This document shows positions 33,512 to 37,860 of a stretch of 37,860 nucleotides of DNA, piece after piece (positions within the stretch are counted from its first letter, which is position 1; every line of letters starts with the position of its first letter). Under the pieces are notes generated by a model. That model had not been told where the DNA came from. It was given only the letters and a program-made list of their open reading frames with translations, and did no database searches. Origin of the DNA: Candidatus Saccharimonadota bacterium. Its GTDB lineage: Bacteria > Patescibacteriota > Saccharimonadia > Saccharimonadales > Saccharimonadaceae. The stretch is taken from positions 1 through 37,860 of the forward strand of contig JAFQXY010000018.1 in assembly GCA_017406745.1 (NCBI GenBank), in the 5' to 3' direction. Made by a program: the position numbers and the translations under genes.

Positions 33512-34696
33512 ATGCTAAAAATACAAAAACAAAAATTTGCAATTCTCTTGGTGGTGGGCGTAGTATTGGTTTTGCCGGTGATGGGTAATGTGGTATTGAC
33601 GCAAGATGTGCAGGCAATATCCAGAGCGTGTCAAAATAGTGCAGAGTGTATGGCGGCGGTGGAAGCAGAACAGGCAGCAAACGAAGCGGCGGCAAACGCT
33701 AGTGAAACTGCAAGTGAATACCAAAAAGCCGTAGCGAATAAAGATGTAGAAATAGCAGAAAAAAAGCGCGAGATTGCTAGTACGCAGGCAGAAGTAAACG
33801 ATTTAAATAAGCAAATCAAAGAAACCGAGCAAAAGTTGGAAGACGAACAAGAGGCTTTGGCGGAATTATTGGTAAATATGCATTTTGAGGGGGATGCGGA
33901 GCCAATTACGATTTTGGCGGGTTCTACTTCTATTTCTGATTTGGCGGAAAAGTCTGCACGGAGCGAGGTGGTAAAACAGCAGATTAGTGCTACTGCGCAA
34001 AGTATTAAGGATGCTAAGAAAAAATTGGAAGATGACAAAGCTCAAGTGGAGACACTACTAGCACAACAAAAAAAGGATAAGGAAGAACTGGCAACTGTAA
34101 GAGCAGAACAACAAGCTTTGGTGGACAAATACCAAAACGATGCAGATGCTTATGAAAAAGTTGCCGAGGCGGCGCGAGAAGCTCAGCGTGCGGCCGAAAA
34201 AGCCGAACAAGAAGCACACCCAGAGCTATATCGTGGTAGTTCTTATACTGGAGCAAATACCTATCCTTGGCAGGCGGATTGTCCGGCTAAACAAGATTAT
34301 TATATTACTTATTGGAATGACGGTGTTAGTACTTATAAGATTGGAGGGTATGTATGCGAGTGTGTGAGTTATGCTGGCTGGAAAGCTTACGAAGCCTGGG
34401 GCGTGGGACTTGGTTGGGGAAATGCTTATTCTTGGGACGATGGTGCTAGGGCAGATTCTAGGTTTTATGTAGACCATACACCGGCGGCGAATACTATTGG
34501 CCAGATGGATAGTGGACCATATGGGCATGTGTTTTGGGTGGAGAGTGTAAACGCAGATGGTTCTATAAATGTTACAGAATATAATAATTCATATGCTACA
34601 TATTTATATTCTGGTAGTTCACATTTTGGAGATTTTGGCGCACGTAAGATTTCTGCAAGTGATTTATGGCAATATAACTTTATTCACTTAAAATAG
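33512..34696 (+). CDS. Coiled-coil CHAP peptidoglycan hydrolase (PcsB-like)
   Basis: 394 aa. Signal peptide about 1-35 (QAIS boundary), a long coiled coil at about 45-236 (KKREIASTQAEVNDLNKQIK; KKKLEDDKAQVETLLAQQKK), then a CHAP domain with C284 (CECVSYAGW), H339 (YGHVFWVE) and the TEYNN segment at 356-359 as catalytic set. The combination of FtsEX, coiled coil and CHAP is that of streptococcal PcsB, where FtsX binds the coiled coil and releases the hydrolase. Acting on this organism's own septal wall is expected; action on a host wall is possible but unsupported. Start at 33512 chosen from the -10 box; a longer frame start at 33455 lies inside ftsX. Confidence 0.92.
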   Translation: MLKIQKQKFAILLVVGVVLVLPVMGNVVLTQDVQAISRACQNSAECMAAVEAEQAANEAAANASETASEYQKAVANKDVEIAEKKREIASTQAEVNDLNKQIKETEQKLEDEQEALAELLVNMHFEGDAEPITILAGSTSISDLAEKSARSEVVKQQISATAQSIKDAKKKLEDDKAQVETLLAQQKKDKEELATVRAEQQALVDKYQNDADAYEKVAEAAREAQRAAEKAEQEAHPELYRGSSYTGANTYPWQADCPAKQDYYITYWNDGVSTYKIGGYVCECVSYAGWKAYEAWGVGLGWGNAYSWDDGARADSRFYVDHTPAANTIGQMDSGPYGHVFWVESVNADGSINVTEYNNSYATYLYSGSSHFGDFGARKISASDLWQYNFIHLK

Positions 34697-34702
34697 TTTT
34701 TG

Positions 34703-34711
34703 TGCTAAAAT
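34703..34711 (+). promoter_or_regulatory. Extended -10 box, leaderless S41 protease mRNA
   Basis: TGC then TAAAAT at 34706-34711, 6 nt before ATG 34718. Confidence 0.65.
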
Positions 34712-34717
34712 ACTATT

Positions 34718-35911
34718 ATGACTAGAGTAGAGTGGAAAGAAAAAAAAGTTGGCCTTGGTAACGCCATAATTATTGGTGCGGTATTGGCTGTAATCGGTGT
34801 GGTATTAGGGATAAATTGGAATAGTTGGTTTGGTGGATTTGCGCCATATTTGGGGTTGGAAAATGTAAATAATTCTAAAATAGATTGGTCGTCATTAGAT
34901 GAGGTCTATGACAGTTTGGCACAAAATTATAATGGTGATATTTCAAAAGAAGATTTGGTAAATGGCGCCAAAAAAGGCATGGTGGACGCATTGGGCGATG
35001 CATACACTATATATATGACCGCGGAGGAAAGCGCAGATTTTTATGACGATTTGCATGGAAATGTGGGGTCTGGAATAGGTGTGGAGATTGGCCTGCGCGA
35101 TGGTTATGTAAGGGTACTACGTACTTTGCCGGATAATCCTGCTAGAAAGGCAGGGATTTTGGCGGGGGATATATTTTATAAAATAGATGGCGAGGATGTC
35201 TATACGCTGTCTTCGGATGAGGTTGCCAAAAAAGTGCGAGGTGAAGAAGGATCTAAAGTTACAGTAACTGTAGTACGTGATGGCGAAGAATTGGATTTTA
35301 CGATGACACGCGAAACCATAAATAATGTTTCTGCCTACGTGGAATATGATGGAAAAACAGCTATTGTAACAGCAACGCGATTTGATTCTGATACTGGCAC
35401 GATGATACAAAACATGGCAAAAGAGTTTTCTAGTAAGGGTATAAATAAAGTGATTTTAGATCTTAGAAGTAATGGTGGTGGATATGTGTCGGCGGCAAAA
35501 GATCTACTAAGCTTGTGGATAGATGGAGAAACTATATTGCAACAAAAGTCGAAACATTTTGGTGATACCACTACAGAGGCGTTATCTGGCAAAGCTATTT
35601 TAAAAGATATGAAAACAATAGTATTAGTAAATGGCACTACGGCGTCGGCGAGTGAGATAGTGGCCGGAGCTTTGCAGGATTATAAAAAGGCTACAATCTT
35701 GGGTGAAAAAACTTATGGTAAGGGAGTAGTGCAAACTTTATATAATTTGTCTGGTGGGGCCGTACTTAAGGTAACTACGGCTGATTGGCATACGCCACTA
35801 GATCGTTCTATAAATAAGGAGGGGGTTACGCCAGATGTAGAGGTGGAGCGTTCTTATGACGATATAAACGCAATGCGTGATCCGCAAATGGACAAAGCGA
35901 AAGGGTTATAA
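34718..35911 (+). CDS. C-terminal processing protease (S41, CtpA-like)
   Basis: 397 aa. One N-terminal membrane segment (about 13-33), a helical cap, a PDZ domain (about 117-200; SGIGVEIGLRDGYVRVLRTL, RKAGILAGDIFYKIDGED), and the S41 domain: NGTTASASEIVAGALQD with S310 and GEKTYGKGVVQ with K335, the 25-residue Ser-Lys spacing of the family. It acts outside the membrane and trims or degrades exported proteins; in several bacteria Ctp proteases control peptidoglycan hydrolases. Its place right after the CHAP hydrolase suggests such a role here (inference). Confidence 0.95.
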   Translation: MTRVEWKEKKVGLGNAIIIGAVLAVIGVVLGINWNSWFGGFAPYLGLENVNNSKIDWSSLDEVYDSLAQNYNGDISKEDLVNGAKKGMVDALGDAYTIYMTAEESADFYDDLHGNVGSGIGVEIGLRDGYVRVLRTLPDNPARKAGILAGDIFYKIDGEDVYTLSSDEVAKKVRGEEGSKVTVTVVRDGEELDFTMTRETINNVSAYVEYDGKTAIVTATRFDSDTGTMIQNMAKEFSSKGINKVILDLRSNGGGYVSAAKDLLSLWIDGETILQQKSKHFGDTTTEALSGKAILKDMKTIVLVNGTTASASEIVAGALQDYKKATILGEKTYGKGVVQTLYNLSGGAVLKVTTADWHTPLDRSINKEGVTPDVEVERSYDDINAMRDPQMDKAKGL

Positions 35912-35944
35912 TTATATGGACGATGCGCGGTGGAGGATGTGGCA

Positions 35945-37189
35945 ATGAAAATAGTAATTGCGACAGCTGTGTATTACCCAATGATAAATGGTATAGCGGT
36001 ATTTTCGCATAATTTGGCGGTAGGGCTGGCTAAGCGGGGCCATGAGGTGCTGGTGCTGACGCCTAGCCAGAGTGGACATAAATATACTAGGACGCAAGAT
36101 GGGGTAAAAGTTGCCTATTTAAAATCTTCAGAAGTAAAAGTTTATCCGGATCAAATCCACGATGTGCCACCACGTAAAAAAATTGGTAAGGTAGAATTGC
36201 CCAGAGCGTTTTATAAAGATGGGTTTAAGGTGGCAGTTTTTCCGAAAAAATCTATCAGCAAAGAACTAGACAAATTCAAGCCCGATGTAATCCATGTGCA
36301 AGTATCTGATCCGATTGGGCTGTCTTGTGTGGCGTATGCAAAGGCGCATGGTGTGCCGGTAGTAACTACTGAGCATAATCAGCCAGAAGTAATTACGGAT
36401 CCTTTGGGCGTGCCAAGAATCATAAAAAAGCCAGTAAATGCGTTGTTGGCGGTGTATATGGCGAACCGGCAAAGTAAGAGTGATTATGTGACGATGCCAA
36501 CGCAAAAAGCAATAGATATATTATTAAAACGGCGTGATGGGCTGGGTGTACCGATGGAAGCGGTGTCCAATGGGGTGGATTTGGTGAATTTTAAACCTGG
36601 AGTGGCTAGCGATGCGATTTATAAAAAATATAAGATACCGCGTGACGTACCTGTGGTGTTATATGTGGGCAGAGTGGATCCAGAAAAAAATGTGGGATTA
36701 TTGTTGAGGGCTTTTCAGAGAGTTTTGATTGATGTGACATCTGCTATTTTGGTGGTGGTAGGTGATGGCGTAGATAGATTGCGTTTGGAAAAAGAGGCTT
36801 TGTATTTGGGGATTGCCGATAATGTGAAGTTTTTGGGGCGAGTATTGCCACCTAATTTGTATGAATTATATAAAATAGGTACGGTGTTTGCGACGGGGTC
36901 GGAAGTGGAAACGCAGGGGATAGTTTTGATTGAGGCTGCTGCCACGGGGCTTCCTTTGATAGCGGTAGACAAAGGTGCGGTGAGTGAGGTGTGTTGTAAT
37001 GGTGTAAATGGTTTTTTGTGCAAGCCCGGTGCGGTGGATGAAATTGCTAGTGCGATGGTGCGAATTTTGAGTGATAAAGTTTTAAGAAGAAAGTTTTCTA
37101 AAGAATCCGTGCGGATTGCGAGTGAACATGATTTTGAGAGGACGCTAGATAAGTTTGAGAGAATTTATCAAGAAGTGTGCGAACAGTAA
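35945..37189 (+). CDS. GT4-family glycosyltransferase
   Basis: 414 aa. I chose the ATG at 35945, with GGAGG 8 nt upstream; GTG 35930 in the same frame has none. N-terminal Rossmann domain with IATAVYYPMINGIAVFSHNL and GHEVLVLTPSQSG, then a C-terminal domain with VVLYVGRVDPEKNVGLLLRA, VVVGDGVDRLRLE, and the donor-binding SEVETQGIVLIEAAATGLPL (E..G-VLIEA). This is the alpha-mannosyl/glucosyltransferase pattern, often for glycolipid or surface glycan synthesis. The donor and acceptor cannot be told. No membrane segment; a peripheral membrane location is typical. Confidence 0.9.
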   Translation: MKIVIATAVYYPMINGIAVFSHNLAVGLAKRGHEVLVLTPSQSGHKYTRTQDGVKVAYLKSSEVKVYPDQIHDVPPRKKIGKVELPRAFYKDGFKVAVFPKKSISKELDKFKPDVIHVQVSDPIGLSCVAYAKAHGVPVVTTEHNQPEVITDPLGVPRIIKKPVNALLAVYMANRQSKSDYVTMPTQKAIDILLKRRDGLGVPMEAVSNGVDLVNFKPGVASDAIYKKYKIPRDVPVVLYVGRVDPEKNVGLLLRAFQRVLIDVTSAILVVVGDGVDRLRLEKEALYLGIADNVKFLGRVLPPNLYELYKIGTVFATGSEVETQGIVLIEAAATGLPLIAVDKGAVSEVCCNGVNGFLCKPGAVDEIASAMVRILSDKVLRRKFSKESVRIASEHDFERTLDKFERIYQEVCEQ

Positions 37190-37260
37190 TGAATGGGGGT
37201 TTGGCTTGTGGTGTGGGGCGTCTATTAAATTGATTGGTTTGGTTTTATATGAGGATTAAT

Positions 37261-37303
37261 TTTTGTGTGTTGTAAAAATTACAATACTTTTTTACACACA
37301 AAA
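37261..37303 (+). terminator. AT-rich terminator-like inverted repeat after the glycosyltransferase
   Basis: TTTTGTGTG (37261-37269) pairs with CACACAAAA (37295-37303) and TAAAAA (37273-37278) with TTTTTA (37289-37294), with a 3-nt bulge; T-rich sequence follows at 37308-37313. The stem directly precedes the extended -10 of the structured RNA, so an operator role is also possible. Confidence 0.45.
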
Positions 37304-37314
37304 CATATTTTTTA

Positions 37315-37323
37315 TGCTATACT
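37315..37323 (+). promoter_or_regulatory. Extended -10 box of the candidate structured RNA
   Basis: TGC then TATACT at 37318-37323. The 6-nt rule seen at the genes places the transcription start at G37330, the first base of the closing stem. Confidence 0.65.
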
Positions 37324-37329
37324 GAGAAT

Positions 37330-37478
37330 GCAATAGTTAAATATGTTTACAATAGGGCTCGCGTTTTTAGCGTAGGGCGTTTTACAGAACACAAAAATGG
37401 CATCGTGGGGATGTTGATGTGTTTTGTAGGCGTAGCCTGTGAGCATGTTTAACTATTGCACCTCGCGGTGCCATTTTT
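37330..37478 (+). ncRNA. Candidate structured small RNA, possible pseudoknot
   Basis: About 149 nt. Stem 1: 37330-37345 with 37444-37459, 16 bp, one G-U. Stem 2: 37393-37410 with 37461-37478, 18 pairs with three G-U, crossing stem 1 as in an H-type pseudoknot. Alternatives inside: ACAGAACACA (37384-37393) with TGTGTTTTGT (37418-37427), and a 3' hairpin GCACC-TCGC-GGTGC (37458-37471) followed by CATTTTT, a terminator. Stem 2 and the terminator exclude each other. Length, start and end fit a free-standing RNA. A 6S-like RNA is one reading (long hairpin with internal bubble) but no conserved 6S sequence is seen. With the preceding repeat and promoters, this accounts for 37190-37539. Confidence 0.6.
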
Positions 37479-37480
37479 AG

Positions 37481-37489
37481 TGATAAAAT
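37481..37489 (+). promoter_or_regulatory. Extended -10 box before the last gene
   Basis: TGA then TAAAAT at 37484-37489; start about 37496 gives a 44-nt leader with AGAAAGG before the ATG at 37540. Confidence 0.5.
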
Positions 37490-37539
37490 TTGCTTAGCAA
37501 GGTGACACCACCAAGATTAACATAATAGAAAGGTACACC

Positions 37540-37860
37540 ATGTCACAGGCCATACAAAATAATCACAACAAACTAATATTCCTCCCACTTGGCATATTAG
37601 CATTAATCACCACCATCAGCTTCTTTTCATTAAGTTCTAGTACCACCAGTGCAGATACTAGCACCAGCTCCACTGCCAAAGTAAATGTAGCGGTAGCCTG
37701 TACACTAAGTGGTAGTACCACTACCCATGCAGTAGAAGTACTAAATGGTGCATATAATGATAATATCACTGGCACTACACTAAGAACTATTTGTAATGGT
37801 AGCGGTAACTATAATATCTATGCAGTAGGCTATACCAACAATACAGAAGGCAATAATACA
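37540..37860 (+). CDS. Secreted surface protein, N-terminal part (cut by window edge)
   Basis: 107 codons are visible and the frame is open at the window end. A signal peptide or membrane segment spans about residues 11-38 (KLIFLPLGILALITTISFFS, then TTSADTST). The mature start is Thr/Ser/Asn-rich and beta-like, with two Cys (in ACTLSGS and TICNGS) and NYNIYAVGYTNN. This resembles the 207-aa secreted protein at 16608 in layout; the relation is tentative. The coding strand is rich in A and C (ACC, AGC, ATC, CTA codons) whereas nearly all other + strand genes here are G/T-rich, so its origin or replication strand differs. AGAAAGG precedes the ATG. Confidence 0.7.
   Translation, partial: MSQAIQNNHNKLIFLPLGILALITTISFFSLSSSTTSADTSTSSTAKVNVAVACTLSGSTTTHAVEVLNGAYNDNITGTTLRTICNGSGNYNIYAVGYTNNTEGNNT

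Noticed and set aside
37330-37478. Calling the structured RNA tmRNA, SRP RNA or RNase P RNA
   Set aside because: It is too short for tmRNA or RNase P RNA, and the conserved SRP loop sequence (GGAAGCAGC type) is absent.
1-37860. tRNA, rRNA or CRISPR arrays
   Set aside because: I looked for cloverleaf ends, conserved rRNA blocks and regularly spaced repeats and saw none.

Overview
The window is a chromosomal segment, mostly coding on the + strand, from what looks like a Candidate Phyla Radiation (Patescibacteria) bacterium, most likely Saccharibacteria (TM7). The signs are a compact S10/spc ribosomal-protein cluster with no L29 gene at its usual place and no L30, ribosomal proteins with long Lys/Ala/Glu-rich tails, many short single-gene transcription units, and a fermentative L-lactate dehydrogenase. 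No in-frame UGA is read through in the genes, which argues against the UGA-recoding groups SR1 and Gracilibacteria. The phylum call is inference from content only.

Layout. 1-1320: the tail of an IS transposase and an orphan 300-aa gene flanked by a 26-bp direct repeat. 1321-8228: an rplC-to-rpsH operon preceded by a leader of about 190 nt that can fold into four hairpins. 8229-13634: a strong terminator, then a non-ribosomal surface cassette: a wall-anchor-like Ig/beta-helix protein, a SipW-type (Ser/His) signal peptidase, two TasA/camelysin-like fibre subunits and one anchored TasA-like protein. 13635-15683: the rest of the spc operon (rplF, rplR, rpsE, rplO) from its own promoter. 15711-23949: short transcription units for a membrane FKBP, a secreted protein, exonuclease I, lactate dehydrogenase, a DUF2207 membrane protein, a tail-anchored Pro/Ala-rich protein and methionyl-tRNA synthetase. 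24043-28141: a divergent aquaporin-family channel facing a 78-aa membrane protein and a 917-aa surface protein. 28213-31640: pheST. 31664-35911: ftsE, ftsX, a coiled-coil CHAP peptidoglycan hydrolase and an S41 C-terminal protease, a plausible division/wall-remodelling module. 35945-37189: a GT4 glycosyltransferase. 37190-37539: a candidate structured RNA. 37540-end: the start of another secreted protein.

Two translation modes are visible. Genes inside operons have good Shine-Dalgarno sequences. At least eight first-in-unit genes instead have an extended -10 element (TGn plus TATAAT-like) exactly 6 nt before the ATG, which predicts transcripts starting at the A of the start codon, i.e. leaderless mRNAs. 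The same spacing rule places the 5' end of the candidate RNA at 37330, exactly the first base of its long closing stem.

The most notable items are the fibre/anchor cassette splitting a ribosomal operon, the fixed leaderless promoter geometry, the candidate pseudoknotted RNA near the right edge, the channel lacking the usual selectivity-filter arginine, and a 44-bp tail segment shared by rplV and rpsE.
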